Part shown: positions 40,728-49,696 of the stretch, one piece after another
Position numbering within the stretch: position 1 is the stretch's first letter
Layout of the letters: every line of letters starts with the position of its first letter
NCBI RefSeq assembly: GCF_000974425.1
Contig: NZ_CP010429.1
Span: 5,441,501-5,505,500 of the forward strand
Origin: Spirosoma radiotolerans
GTDB lineage: Bacteria; Bacteroidota; Bacteroidia; Cytophagales; Spirosomataceae
Direction: 5' to 3'
Length of the DNA stretch: 64,000 bases
Notes under the pieces: model-generated
Database searches by the model: none
Seen by the model: only the letters and a program-made list of their open reading frames with translations
Told to the model about the DNA's origin: nothing
Program-made: the position numbers and the translations under genes

Positions 40728-42206
40728 ATGCAACTCAAAGATCTCTTTTATAAAATTCCGCTACTGGCGACCTCCGGCAGCATGAACACCGACGTAACGA
40801 GCCTGACGATGGACTCGCGTAAAGTCGGGCCGGGCAGTTTATTTATTGCCGTGCGTGGCACCCTCACCGACGGACATTCGTACATAGAAACCGCTATCCG
40901 ACAGGGGGCCAGCGCGATTCTGTGCGAAGATTTTCCGACAGACATCAACCCGAATGTGGGGTATGTCCGGGTGCAGGATTCGGCCAGGACGATGGGCTTT
41001 GCGGCAGCCAACTTTTACGATCAGCCTTCCAGGAAAGTGAAACTGGTTGGCGTAACCGGCACAAATGGCAAAACATCCGTAGCCACACTGCTCTTCCGGC
41101 TGTTTCGTTCGCTGGGCTATCGCTGCGGGTTACTCTCGACGGTGCAAAACCAGATTGACGATGAGGTGATACCCGCTACCCACACAACGCCCGATGTCAT
41201 TACGACGAATCAACTACTCACCCGAATGCTGGCGCACGGCTGTACGCACGTGTTTATGGAGGTCAGTTCGCATGCGGTCGTGCAGGAACGTATTGCCGGT
41301 TTGACCTTTGCCGGCGGTATTTTTACCAATATTACGCATGATCACCTCGATTTTCACGGCACGTTTGACAACTACATCCGGGCGAAAAAAGGATTCTTTG
41401 ACCAGCTTCCGGCGTCCGCCTTTGCCCTGACCAACGTGGACGATAAGCGCGGGCTGGTGATGCTTCAGAATACGGCCGCCCGGAAAGAAACCTACTCGTT
41501 GCAAACCCTCGCCACGTTCAAGGGGAAAGTAATTGCCGACAGCCTGTTTGGGCTGAATATGTTCATCGACGACCGCGAGGTTTGGTTCAAGCTCATTGGC
41601 CGTTTCAATGCGTACAACCTTCTGAGCGTATACGGAACAGCTGTATTGCTGGGCGAAGACCCGACCGAAGTTCTGACATCCTTATCCGGCATTACGCCCC
41701 CATCGGGTCGGTTTGAGCAGGTGGTTTCCGATGATCAGATTGTGGGTATTGTGGATTATGCCCACACGCCCGATGCCCTGCTGAACGTGCTGGAAACCAT
41801 TAATGAATTACGCGCTACCGACGAGCAGGATTACTTGCCCCAAGTTATCACCGTGGTCGGCTGCGGAGGCAACCGCGATGCGGCCAAACGCCCAATTATG
41901 GCCGACATCGCCTGCCGATTGAGCAACCGGGTCATTCTGACCTCCGACAACCCTCGCAACGAAGACCCAATGGCGATTCTGGAGCAGATGCAGGCCGGTG
42001 TATCGCCTGTTGACGTTAAGAAAACAATCACGATAGAAGACCGGCACGAGGCCATCCGCCGGGCCGTTTCCCTGTCCCGCCCGCATGACATTATTTTGAT
42101 CGCGGGCAAAGGCCACGAGACCTATCAGGAGATAAAAGGCGTCAAATATGACTTCGACGACCGGGTCGTACTACGCGAGGCTTTCACAGAACGTCGAAAT
42201 CAGTAA
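40728..42206 (+). CDS. murE: UDP-MurNAc-tripeptide synthetase MurE
   Basis: The 492-residue cytosolic ligase adds the third residue to UDP-MurNAc-L-Ala-D-Glu. The ATP-binding loop is GTNGKT (111-116). The central domain has TTPDVITTN, EVSSHAVVQERI and TNITHDHLDFH. The DNPR motif in TSDNPRNEDP (about residue 405) indicates that meso-diaminopimelate is the substrate. The ATG follows ftsI by 86 nt, across a hairpin. In many bacteria murF lies next, but here mraY follows. Confidence 0.95.
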   Translation: MQLKDLFYKIPLLATSGSMNTDVTSLTMDSRKVGPGSLFIAVRGTLTDGHSYIETAIRQGASAILCEDFPTDINPNVGYVRVQDSARTMGFAAANFYDQPSRKVKLVGVTGTNGKTSVATLLFRLFRSLGYRCGLLSTVQNQIDDEVIPATHTTPDVITTNQLLTRMLAHGCTHVFMEVSSHAVVQERIAGLTFAGGIFTNITHDHLDFHGTFDNYIRAKKGFFDQLPASAFALTNVDDKRGLVMLQNTAARKETYSLQTLATFKGKVIADSLFGLNMFIDDREVWFKLIGRFNAYNLLSVYGTAVLLGEDPTEVLTSLSGITPPSGRFEQVVSDDQIVGIVDYAHTPDALLNVLETINELRATDEQDYLPQVITVVGCGGNRDAAKRPIMADIACRLSNRVILTSDNPRNEDPMAILEQMQAGVSPVDVKKTITIEDRHEAIRRAVSLSRPHDIILIAGKGHETYQEIKGVKYDFDDRVVLREAFTERRNQ

Positions 42207-42218
42207 CTTTGGTCGTAC

Positions 42219-42305
42219 AAAGAGTGAAAGAGCGAATGAGTGAAAGAGCGTACGTAACCCGCTATTCCTTTCCTGCTCTTTCACTCTTTCACTCTTTCGC
42301 TCTTT
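42219..42305. repeat. Purine-rich inverted repeat between murE and mraY
   Basis: The left arm (42219-42249) is almost pure purine with repeats of GAGTGAAAGAGC. The right arm (42275-42305) is its pyrimidine-rich complement, matching at 28 of 31 positions. The centre is 25 nt. It ends 12 nt before the mraY ATG, so the folded form may hide the start of the gene. Confidence 0.8.
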
Positions 42306-42317
42306 CGCTCTTTAAAA

Positions 42318-43526
42318 ATGCTCTATTACCTCTTCCAGTTTCTTGACGAACGCTACAACTTCCCCGGCGCGGGAGTTTTCCAATACATTTCATTCCGGGC
42401 GCTTGGCGCTGTTATTACCTCGCTGCTGATTGCGGCCATCTTCGGTCGGCGCATTATCGACACGCTGCGTAACCTCCAGATCGGTGAGTCGATCCGGGAT
42501 TTGGGACTGGAGGGGCAGATGCAGAAACGTGGTACGCCCACCATGGGTGGCTTTATTATTCTGGCCTCCCTGTTGATTCCGGCATTGCTCTTTGCCAAAC
42601 TGTCAAACGTCTATGTTATCCTGGCCCTCGTATCGACCGTCTGGACAGGTTTAATTGGCTTTCTGGATGACTATATCAAAGTTTTCAAGAAAAATAAAGA
42701 AGGACTGGAAGGCAAATTTAAGGTAGTTGGGCAAGTGGGTTTAGGACTGATTGTCGGGTTGACGTTGTACTTCAACGACTCCGTTAAAATTCGGGTCTAT
42801 GCCCCCCGGCTGCTCAGCACCTCCAACGTACCCGACGTGTATACCGATATCAAGTCTACCCTGACAACGGTGCCGTTTATAAAAAATAACGAATTTGACT
42901 ACCACTCGCTATTATTCGGACTTGTGCCGGATAGTTATACGTGGATCATTTACGTCATTATCTGCATATTCATTATTACGGCCGTATCGAACGGCGCGAA
43001 CATTACGGACGGAATCGACGGACTGGCCGCTGGTACCTCTGTCATCATCGGTCTTACAATTGGGGTACTGGCTTACCTGTCGGGTAACAAAGTTTTTTCG
43101 CAGTATCTCAACATCATGTATATCCCGAATTCGGGCGAGCTGGTAATCTTCTGTGCGGCCTTTGTGGGAGCCTGCGTCGGGTTTTTATGGTATAACTCCT
43201 ATCCGGCTCAGGTATTTATGGGCGACACGGGCAGTCTGATGTTGGGGGGCGTTATAGCGGTGTTGTTTCTGGCCATTCGAAAGGAGCTGATGATTCCCAT
43301 TATCTGCGGCATTTTCCTGGTCGAGCTGGTCTCGGTGATTATGCAGGTCAGCTATTTTAAATACACGAAGCGCAAGTTTGGGGAAGGCAGGCGAATCTTC
43401 CTCATGTCGCCCCTGCACCACCATTTTCAGAAAAAAGGGTACCACGAAGCCAAGCTTGTCACGCGCTTCTGGATCGTCGGAATTATCCTGGCCGTACTGG
43501 CCTTAGCGACGCTGAAGCTGCGGTAG
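42318..43526 (+). CDS. mraY: Phospho-MurNAc-pentapeptide transferase MraY
   Basis: The 402-residue protein has about ten membrane helices. Catalytic Asp pair D117-D118 ([10 protein letters not shown]) and later [24 protein letters not shown] and [14 protein letters not shown] are all in place. It transfers phospho-MurNAc-pentapeptide to undecaprenyl phosphate, making lipid I at the inner face of the membrane. Its start follows the purine-rich inverted repeat. The next dcw gene, murD, is 6.6 kb away; ribosomal and mechanosensitive genes lie between. Confidence 0.97.
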   Translation: MLYYLFQFLDERYNFPGAGVFQYISFRALGAVITSLLIAAIFGRRIIDTLRNLQIGESIRDLGLEGQMQKRGTPTMGGFIILASLLIPALLFAKLSNVYVILALVSTVWTGLIGFLDDYIKVFKKNKEGLEGKFKVVGQVGLGLIVGLTLYFNDSVKIRVYAPRLLSTSNVPDVYTDIKSTLTTVPFIKNNEFDYHSLLFGLVPDSYTWIIYVIICIFIITAVSNGANITDGIDGLAAGTSVIIGLTIGVLAYLSGNKVFSQYLNIMYIPNSGELVIFCAAFVGACVGFLWYNSYPAQVFMGDTGSLMLGGVIAVLFLAIRKELMIPIICGIFLVELVSVIMQVSYFKYTKRKFGEGRRIFLMSPLHHHFQKKGYHEAKLVTRFWIVGIILAVLALATLKLR

Positions 43527-43547
43527 GCATGATTTCTTATTATCCCC

Positions 43548-43578
43548 TTGTATTTCAGTGCTATATCTCCTATATTTG
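43548..43578 (+). promoter_or_regulatory. Promoter of the rplM-rpsI operon
   Basis: TATATTTG at 43571-43578 fits TAnnTTTG perfectly and TTG at 43548-43550 is a -33 element at the right distance. The predicted start near 43585 leaves a leader of about 68 nt before the GTG start codon. Confidence 0.7.
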
Positions 43579-43589
43579 CACTCCCGTTT

Positions 43590-43608
43590 CAGGACGGACC
43601 TGTTTTTT
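43590..43608 (+). promoter_or_regulatory. Small hairpin with T tract in the rplM leader
   Basis: CAGG (43590-43593) pairs with CCTG (43599-43602) around a 5-nt loop and is followed by six T residues. Right after the predicted transcription start, this could be an attenuator or part of a ribosomal-protein leader. The stem is short, so the call is tentative. Confidence 0.35.
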
Positions 43609-43652
43609 AAGCAGATAAGGTATTATAAATCAAACAATTAGTCTCCATAATA

Positions 43653-44096
43653 GTGAATACGCTCAGTTACAAAACCATCTCTGCCAACAAAGAAACGGCG
43701 CAGAAGGAGTGGGTTGTGGTTGACGCTCAGGGTGAAGTGCTCGGTCGGCTGGCCAGCAACATCGCACGCCTGATTCGCGGCAAACACAAAACCAACTTCA
43801 CGCCACACGTTGACTGCGGAGACAACGTGATTGTCATCAATGCCGACAAGGTTCGCCTGACCGGTGCCAAGATGACCGACAAAGTCTATGTCCGCCACAC
43901 AGGTTATCCTGGTGGTCAACGGTTCGCATCGCCCCGGTTGCTGCTTGAAAAACATCCCGAGCGTATCATCGAACACGCCGTAAAAGGTATGTTGCCGAAA
44001 AATCGGCTTGGTCGTCGGTTGTATACCAACTTGTACGTTTATGCCGGTGGTCAACACCCTCACGAGGCTCAGCAACCAACAGAAGTTAAATTCTAA
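43653..44096 (+). CDS. rplM: 50S ribosomal protein L13
   Basis: The 147-residue protein has the L13 signature: [48 protein letters not shown] [15 protein letters not shown] and [15 protein letters not shown]. The start is GTG at 43653 (GTG AAT ACG), in line with the usual N-terminal length of Bacteroidota L13. It is the first gene of the rplM-rpsI operon, with rpsI 6 nt downstream. Confidence 0.97.
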   Translation: MNTLSYKTISANKETAQKEWVVVDAQGEVLGRLASNIARLIRGKHKTNFTPHVDCGDNVIVINADKVRLTGAKMTDKVYVRHTGYPGGQRFASPRLLLEKHPERIIEHAVKGMLPKNRLGRRLYTNLYVYAGGQHPHEAQQPTEVKF

Positions 44097-44102
44097 GTCA
44101 TA

Positions 44103-44489
44103 ATGGATCGTATTAATACCATTGGCCGCCGTAAAACTGCCATCTCCCGCATCTACATGTCGGCGGGCAGCGGAGCCATCTCGGTGAACGGAAAAGATTA
44201 CAAACAGTATTTTCCTACCGAAGTCCTGCAAATCATTCTGAACCAGCCGTTCGCAACGGTCAACGGTGTTGGTGGTTACGACGTAAAAGTGAACGTTCGT
44301 GGTGGTGGTGTGGCCGGTCAGGCCGAAGCTACGCGTATGGCTATTGCCCGTGCACTCGTCGAAATGAACGCTGAGTTCCGTCCGGCCCTCAAAAAAGAAG
44401 GCTTCCTGACGCGGGATTCGCGTATGGTAGAACGGAAGAAATACGGTCGTCGGAAAGCCCGTCGTCGGTTCCAGTTCTCGAAACGTTAA
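44103..44489 (+). CDS. rpsI: 30S ribosomal protein S9
   Basis: The 128-residue protein shows the S9 pattern: IGRRKTAISRIYMSAGSG, FATVNGVGGYDVKVNVRGGG, GQAEATRMAIARALV, and the basic C-terminal tail ERKKYGRRKARRRFQFSKR that reaches the tRNA anticodon in the P site. It is 6 nt from rplM, the classical pair. Confidence 0.98.
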   Translation: MDRINTIGRRKTAISRIYMSAGSGAISVNGKDYKQYFPTEVLQIILNQPFATVNGVGGYDVKVNVRGGGVAGQAEATRMAIARALVEMNAEFRPALKKEGFLTRDSRMVERKKYGRRKARRRFQFSKR

Positions 44490-44660
44490 TTTGGTTTCAC
44501 GTATTCAGTTCACGGTTTTCTGTCAGATTCTCAACTTATTTGCTGATAACCGACCACTGAAAGCGATAAACCTTATACCGATTTTGTCCAGACTACCCTT
44601 AGATGATGCCGACGGGTGGTGCTGCGTATTTTTTAACAACATTCATTTTTCAAGTCGGAA

Positions 44661-45488
44661 ATGGCACAAATTGAATATAAAGATCTCCTCGACGCTGGTG
44701 TGCACTTTGGCCACCTTACGCGTAAGTGGGACCCCCGGATGGCTCCGTATATCTTCATGGAGAAGAACGGCATCCATATTATTGACCTCAACAAAACAGT
44801 GGCAGCACTGGACGAAGCCGCGAATGCGATCAAAGGTATCGTTCGTTCAGGCCGGAAAGTGATGTTTGTAGCAACGAAGAAGCAGGCTCAGGAAATCGTT
44901 TCGGAAGAAGCGCGTCGCCTGAAAATGCCCTACGTGACAGATCGCTGGCAGGGCGGTATGTTAACGAACTTCGCTACAATCCGCAAGTCGCTGAAGAAAA
45001 TGCAAACGCTGGACAAAATGCTGAAAGACGAGGAGACCGTCAAGAGCATTGCCAAGCGGGAGCGTTTGACACGTACGCGTGATAAAGAAAAACTGGAGCG
45101 CGTATTGGGCGGTATTGCCGACCTGACTCGTTTGCCAGCGGCTTTGTTTGTTGTTGACGTGAAGCGTGAACACATTGCGGTTGCTGAAGCCCACCGTCTG
45201 GGTATCCCCGTATTTGCTATGTGCGATACGAACTCGAACCCCGAAGAAGTTGACTTCGCGATCCCAGCCAATGATGATGCTTATAAGTCGATTTCGCTGA
45301 TTACGCTTGCCATCGGTAAGGCCATTGAAGAAGGTCTGATGGAGCGGAAACAGGATAAAGACGATCAGCGCGTTCAGGAAGAGGAAGAAGCTAAACGTTC
45401 TGAAGATCTAGCCCAGGCTAAGGCCGAAGGCGAAACTCAGCCTGAAGCTACGGCTGCTGTTGCTGAAGACGACGAGCAGGACGCATAA
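44661..45488 (+). CDS. rpsB: 30S ribosomal protein S2
   Basis: The 275-residue protein begins [22 protein letters not shown], with [16 protein letters not shown] and [11 protein letters not shown] motifs, then [13 protein letters not shown] and [21 protein letters not shown]. After the S2 core (about residue 225) comes an acidic, Glu/Ala-rich tail that is likely disordered, as often found in Bacteroidota S2. It lies 171 nt after rpsI. That spacer has no recognised terminator, and tsf follows. Confidence 0.97.
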   Translation: MAQIEYKDLLDAGVHFGHLTRKWDPRMAPYIFMEKNGIHIIDLNKTVAALDEAANAIKGIVRSGRKVMFVATKKQAQEIVSEEARRLKMPYVTDRWQGGMLTNFATIRKSLKKMQTLDKMLKDEETVKSIAKRERLTRTRDKEKLERVLGGIADLTRLPAALFVVDVKREHIAVAEAHRLGIPVFAMCDTNSNPEEVDFAIPANDDAYKSISLITLAIGKAIEEGLMERKQDKDDQRVQEEEEAKRSEDLAQAKAEGETQPEATAAVAEDDEQDA

Positions 45489-45572
45489 AAAGGTTTATGG
45501 TATATAGTTTTCGGCGGTCCGTCGCTACGGTTGTTAACGCACTGGGAACTATATACTGAATACCGTAAACCC

Positions 45573-45617
45573 GAAATGGAATAGCCCGTAGCCAGCCGCT
45601 ATGGGCTATTCCATTTC
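45573..45617 (+). terminator. Strong hairpin between rpsB and tsf
   Basis: 20-nt arms (45573-45592 and 45598-45617) match at 19 of 20 positions around a 5-nt loop. There is no T run directly after it. Placed after rpsB, it may end or slow part of the transcript, so that tsf is expressed at a different level. Confidence 0.55.
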
Positions 45618-45680
45618 AGGATGTAATGCCTTGAGTACCAAACATTTTTTGGCAATTTAATTAGACAATCCCCTATTATT

Positions 45681-46514
45681 ATGGCAATTACTGCTGCTGA
45701 CGTAAATAAACTTCGGCAAGAAACCGGAGCCGGCATGATGGACTGTAAAAAAGCCCTCACCGAAGCCGATGGCGACTTTGAAAAAGCAAAAGAAATCCTG
45801 CGTAAGCAGGGTCAGAAAATAGCCGATAAACGGGCTGACAACACAACGGCTGAAGGCATTGTACTGGCACACGTTAGTCCTGATGGCAAAAGCGGTAAAG
45901 TAATCGCTCTGGCCTGCGAAACCGAGCCAGTCTCTAAGGTGGCCGATTTCCAGAATCTGGCAATGACCGTTATGAGCACCGCCGTTACCACAGACGCGAC
46001 GGACAAAGCGACTTTGCTGGCTACACCACAAGCCGATGGTCGTTCTCTTCAGGATCACATCACCGATCTGATGGGTAAAATTGGCGAGAAAGTCGATGTT
46101 GCTTCTTTTGAAACAGTTACTGCTGATCAAGTTGTATCGTATATCCACTCAAACGGCAAGTTAGGCGTATTGGTAGGTATGACGAATACGAATGGTACAG
46201 ACGTCACTGAAGTTGGCAAAGATATCGCTATGCAGATTGCGGCTATGAAGCCCGTTGCTTTAGATAAAGACGGCGTTGATGCAACAATCGTACAACGCGA
46301 AATTGAAATCGGCAAAGAACAGGCTCGCCAGGAAGGTAAGCCCGAAGCTATGCTCGAAAAAATCGCCTTGGGTAAGCTTAACAAGTTTTACAAAGACAAC
46401 ACCTTGTTGAACCAGGAGTTTGTTAAAGACAACTCACTGACGATTGCCCAATTGTTAGAAAAAACAAGCAAAGGATTAACCGTCACGGCTTTCAAGCGGG
46501 TATCGATTGGTTAA
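45681..46514 (+). CDS. tsf: Elongation factor Ts
   Basis: The 277-residue protein starts ITAADVNKLRQETGAGMMDCKKALTE-like, with the diagnostic TGAGMMDCKKAL and the dimerisation/core part following (SYIHSNGKLGVLVGM, DIAMQIAAMKPVAL and LNQEFVKDNSLTI). EF-Ts recharges EF-Tu with GTP. It is followed by a clean terminator at 46537-46566. The pair rpsB-tsf is conserved in bacteria. Confidence 0.98.
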   Translation: MAITAADVNKLRQETGAGMMDCKKALTEADGDFEKAKEILRKQGQKIADKRADNTTAEGIVLAHVSPDGKSGKVIALACETEPVSKVADFQNLAMTVMSTAVTTDATDKATLLATPQADGRSLQDHITDLMGKIGEKVDVASFETVTADQVVSYIHSNGKLGVLVGMTNTNGTDVTEVGKDIAMQIAAMKPVALDKDGVDATIVQREIEIGKEQARQEGKPEAMLEKIALGKLNKFYKDNTLLNQEFVKDNSLTIAQLLEKTSKGLTVTAFKRVSIG

Positions 46515-46536
46515 TATTTCTTATCAATAGCATTGC

Positions 46537-46566
46537 AAAATACCCGGCTGAATAGCCGGGTATTTT
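46537..46566 (+). terminator. Intrinsic terminator after tsf
   Basis: A perfect 13-bp stem (AAAATACCCGGCT at 46537-46549 with its complement at 46554-46566) closes a GAAT tetraloop and ends in TTTT. This separates the ribosomal block from the sigma factor block. Confidence 0.85.
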
Positions 46567-46984
46567 GCGTTTATAGGGTTTCCATTTCTGAATGGAAAGG
46601 ACACCGTTGAAAGTAAGCGTATTCGTACATCATAAAGTAATCAGATTAGCCATTGTTACACAGTAAAGGAAGCTCATACCCAAACAATGCACAATGCACT
46701 ATAAATTTCCTTTTATTATACAATAGTATAAATTTTACCTATATTTAAATAGACATTTTTGACTATTTTTGTTTCTTAATAAGCTTGTTTTATATAACTT
46801 CATTGACCGGGCTTATCCAAATTGGCCGGATTTAAAAGTCTGCTACAAAATGTTGGACTGGTTCAACCAAAGGTTGTAACCCTTTTGAGGAAAATTTAAC
46901 AGAAACGACATTTTTTACTATCAGACCTTAAGTTGCTGTTACTTTCAGCACCTTTTCATGTCTTATCAACCATTACTGTAAAGA
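46567..46984. other. 418-nt AT-rich spacer upstream of the sigma factor gene
   Basis: No gene is seen. The spacer holds TATTTTTG at 46764-46771, a match to the -7 consensus, which would give a leader of about 205 nt for the sigma factor operon; a -33 element is not clear. A small palindrome (TTATAC-AATA-GTATAA) lies at 46716-46731 and could be an operator. The long leader is a candidate for post-transcriptional control. Confidence 0.45.
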
Positions 46985-47590
46985 ATGGAGACAATTTCAG
47001 ATGAGGAGTTAGTACGCTTATACGTAGAAACACAGCGGAACGCCTATTTTGAGCGATTATATGAACGATACTGCGATAGAGTTTATCGAAAATGCCTATC
47101 GTTTATAAAAGATCCGGTCCGCGCGGAAGACCTGACGCATGATATTTTCCTCAAACTAGTTGTTAAACTAAGTAGCTTTCGCGAGCAGGCTAAATTCTCG
47201 ACCTGGCTCTATTCAATCACTTACAATTACTGTACGGATCAGTTACGGTCACAAAATCTGCGCCGGGAAGTGTACATGGACGACGGTTGGGAACGACTAG
47301 ACGTTGGCAATGACGACGGCCTGGCCGAATTAGCCGAACTGGAGGCTAAACAACTTCAAAAAGCCCTCCACCAACTTCCTCCTGAAGAACAGACAATGTT
47401 ACTTATGAAATACCAGGATGACATTAGCATCCGGGACATTGCTGATTTGAATGGATTGACAGAGAGTGCAGTTAAAATGCGGCTCAAACGATCTCGTGAT
47501 AAACTCCGTAAACACTACCTCGAAGGGGCTGTATTCTGGCTACTGATAGCCATTAAACTAGCTCTTTCTATTCGCTGGCCTTTTCGCTAA
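46985..47590 (+). CDS. ECF-type sigma-70 factor with hydrophobic C-terminal tail
   Basis: The 201-residue protein has region 2 (about 20-85, YERYCDRVYRKCLSFIKDPVRA, EDLTHDIFLKLV and FSTWLYSITYNYCTDQLR) and region 4 (about 118-172, LPPEEQTMLLMKYQDDISIRD, TESAVKMRLKRSRDKLRKHY). A C-terminal hydrophobic stretch (about 179-201, AVFWLLIAIKLALSIRWPFR) follows; it is unusual for ECF factors and may tether the protein to the membrane. The next gene starts 10 nt after its stop and encodes a 67-residue protein, then an MscS-like protein. No classical anti-sigma factor is present, so one of these may fill that role. Confidence 0.85.
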   Translation: METISDEELVRLYVETQRNAYFERLYERYCDRVYRKCLSFIKDPVRAEDLTHDIFLKLVVKLSSFREQAKFSTWLYSITYNYCTDQLRSQNLRREVYMDDGWERLDVGNDDGLAELAELEAKQLQKALHQLPPEEQTMLLMKYQDDISIRDIADLNGLTESAVKMRLKRSRDKLRKHYLEGAVFWLLIAIKLALSIRWPFR

Positions 47591-47600
47591 ACAACTCCCG

Positions 47601-47804
47601 ATGGAAACTCCAAATCCTTTTAAAGAATTCGAATCAGATGCTGTTTGCCCACCTCATTTAAAAAATGAGATAGTTTCTGAAATCGATCTGATCAGAAACG
47701 CAATCACTCTTGTCGATGTCTACATCGGCGATTTGTTTGATCTGGCTGCCGTCCTCGCAGACCCACTTCTCATAATGCCAACTGAAAAAAAACCCTCTTT
47801 ATGA
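47601..47804 (+). CDS. 67-residue protein between sigma factor and MscS-like gene
   Basis: I do not recognise a named family. The small protein is acidic and mostly helical by appearance: CPPHLKNEIVSEIDLIRNAI, then VDVYIGDLFDLAAVLADPL. There is no signal peptide and no strong membrane helix, although the second half is rather hydrophobic. Its ATG lies 10 nt after the sigma factor stop and its stop overlaps the next ATG by four bases (ATGA), so all three are probably translated together. A small regulator or adaptor of the sigma factor is a reasonable guess, but only a guess. Confidence 0.65.
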   Translation: METPNPFKEFESDAVCPPHLKNEIVSEIDLIRNAITLVDVYIGDLFDLAAVLADPLLIMPTEKKPSL

Positions 47805-48640
47805 AACAGCTTCCTAATCTAGCCGAAGTAATCCGTAACACATTCCAGAACCTAATCAATCAGTTCATTGAATTTGTACCCCGCATATTTGGAGCAGTGC
47901 TGATTTTGTTTATTGGCGTTGGTGTTGCCCGATTAGCGGCTTTTATCATTCAGCGGATTCTGGGCCGGGTAGGGTTCGATAAAATTGGGAACCGGTTGAA
48001 CGAAATCAGTATCATTAAACAGCTCAAAACCGAAATCAAACTCAGCGAGATCATTGCCAAAATTCTCTATTACTACATTCTGCTGATGTTCATTACAGCT
48101 TCGACTGAAACGTTGGGCGTGGGGGTGATCACCGATATGGTATCGTCGCTGGTGAATTTCATTCCCAAGCTGGTCGTGGCGGCCATTATGTTACAAGTAG
48201 GCGTTTTACTGGCCGATGCCTTGCGGGAAGCAGTCCTTGGCTTGTGTAAATCGTTCAATATTAGTTCGGGGCGGCTGCTTAGTATGATTGTCTTTGTTTT
48301 TTTCCTGATTGTTACCATCATCAGTGCACTGGGTCAGGCAGGCATCAATACAGAACTACTGGAATCAAGTTTCAATCTCATTATTGGAGGAACAATATTC
48401 TCCTTTGCCATAGGCTATGGCTTTGCCTCACGGGATTTGATGGCCAATATTCTGTCCTCATTCTATACAAAAAATAAATACAAAGAAGGGCAGACCGTAC
48501 AAATCGATCAGGTAAAGGGTGAAATTATCAAAATTGACTCGTTGTCATTGACACTTCGCACCGGCGACACCACCACCGTGATTCCTATACAAGTCTTACA
48601 AACGAAAAATGTAGAGCTATTCCAGGCTTCTGATTTATAG
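47801..48640 (+). CDS. MscS-like/TM-helix-repeat membrane protein
   Basis: The 279-residue protein has about four to five membrane helices: IFGAVLILFIGVGVARLAAF, YYYILLMFITASTE, LVNFIPKLVVAAIMLQVGVL, LLSMIVFVFFLIVTIISALG, and FNLIIGGTIFSFAIGYGFAS. A short C-terminal beta part follows (KYKEGQTVQIDQVKGEIIKI). Part of it resembles the conserved TM-helix repeat family linked to MscS, and the end resembles the MscS middle beta domain. Whether it gates ions is not proven. It overlaps the preceding small gene and precedes a DUF3078 gene by 31 nt, so it is part of the same operon. Confidence 0.78.
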   Translation: MKQLPNLAEVIRNTFQNLINQFIEFVPRIFGAVLILFIGVGVARLAAFIIQRILGRVGFDKIGNRLNEISIIKQLKTEIKLSEIIAKILYYYILLMFITASTETLGVGVITDMVSSLVNFIPKLVVAAIMLQVGVLLADALREAVLGLCKSFNISSGRLLSMIVFVFFLIVTIISALGQAGINTELLESSFNLIIGGTIFSFAIGYGFASRDLMANILSSFYTKNKYKEGQTVQIDQVKGEIIKIDSLSLTLRTGDTTTVIPIQVLQTKNVELFQASDL

Positions 48641-48671
48641 GCGATTACCCACAAAGTTTTTTCTTTTAACT

Positions 48672-49661
48672 ATGAAGAATGTAGTATATCTGCTGATGGG
48701 CTGGCTTATACAAAGCCAGGTAACAGCACAGGATTCGACCAGAGTAACGACAAATTTTAAGGACACGGTAGCCGTCAAAATTGATACCTCTTATTGGCAG
48801 CGCTCATTCAGTGGAGGCCTTAATTTCAATCAGGCCTCCTTCAGCAATTGGTCGGGAGGGGGCGTCAATTCGGTAGCTATTGGGGGCGTTATCGCGGCCC
48901 GCGCCTTGTATGAAAAGGGGAAAACTTCCTGGGACAATACCGCCGATCTTCAACTAGGCTATGTTACCCAGTTGGGAAATACCCGCAAAGCAGCCGACCA
49001 GATTATTGTAATTTCTGTGCTGGGTCATCAAATAGCCCCCAAATGGGATTTATTCATTTCCGGCACGTTCAATACTTTTTTCACTGCCGGTTATCGGTAC
49101 GACAAGCTTCCAGCCGATCAAACCAGTCTCAAAGTTTCCAACTTTTTCGCACCGGCGCAGTTGACCTTTGCCGCCGGTTTAGCCTATAAACCCACCGATT
49201 GGTTTGCCCTCCGCCTAAGTCCTTTGGCTCCCCGTTTTACGTTCCTGGCGGACCAAAGTGTACGTGTGCGGCAAGACGCTACAACGGGTAATTATGTGGC
49301 TGATCCTACTCAAAAAGTTTATGGTGTTGATCCGGGAAAAAGCAGCCGAACGGAATGGCTGGCATTTCAATTGCAGGCTGTTCTGAATAAAAATTTAAGC
49401 GAAAACGTCTCTTTAAACACTCGCTATCAGCTGTTTACCGAGTATTCACAGTTCAATAACATTAATCACCGGCTCGACCTTATTTTAACGGCTAAAGTGA
49501 GTCGGTATTTAAACACAACGCTTGGCTTTATCGCCCTGTACAATAAAGATTTTAGCGCTTCTTTACAAATTCAGCAAACAGTGGCAATTGGCCTTTCCTA
49601 TAATTTAAGCTCTTTCCGTAAAAAGAAAGACAAGGCTGACCCTACTTCTGGTCGCTTTTAG
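48672..49661 (+). CDS. DUF3078 family outer-membrane protein
   Basis: The 329-residue protein has a signal peptide (MKNVVYLLMGWLIQSQVTAQ) and the DUF3078 hallmark FSGGLNFNQASFSNWSGGG with GVNSVAIGG. Repeated amphipathic strands follow, for example TRYQLFTEYSQFNNINHRLDL. Family members are predicted outer-membrane barrels in Bacteroidota with no proven function. It lies 31 nt after the MscS-like gene and 35 nt before mscL, and so bridges the inner- and outer-membrane parts of this group. Confidence 0.85.
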   Translation: MKNVVYLLMGWLIQSQVTAQDSTRVTTNFKDTVAVKIDTSYWQRSFSGGLNFNQASFSNWSGGGVNSVAIGGVIAARALYEKGKTSWDNTADLQLGYVTQLGNTRKAADQIIVISVLGHQIAPKWDLFISGTFNTFFTAGYRYDKLPADQTSLKVSNFFAPAQLTFAAGLAYKPTDWFALRLSPLAPRFTFLADQSVRVRQDATTGNYVADPTQKVYGVDPGKSSRTEWLAFQLQAVLNKNLSENVSLNTRYQLFTEYSQFNNINHRLDLILTAKVSRYLNTTLGFIALYNKDFSASLQIQQTVAIGLSYNLSSFRKKKDKADPTSGRF

Positions 49662-49696
49662 CGTATATTAATTTTCTAAACTAAATTAATAGCCTT

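Noticed and set aside
42207-42317. A missing or very short murF between murE and mraY
   Set aside because: The 111-nt spacer is filled by an inverted repeat; there is no room for murF, which is often elsewhere in Bacteroidota.
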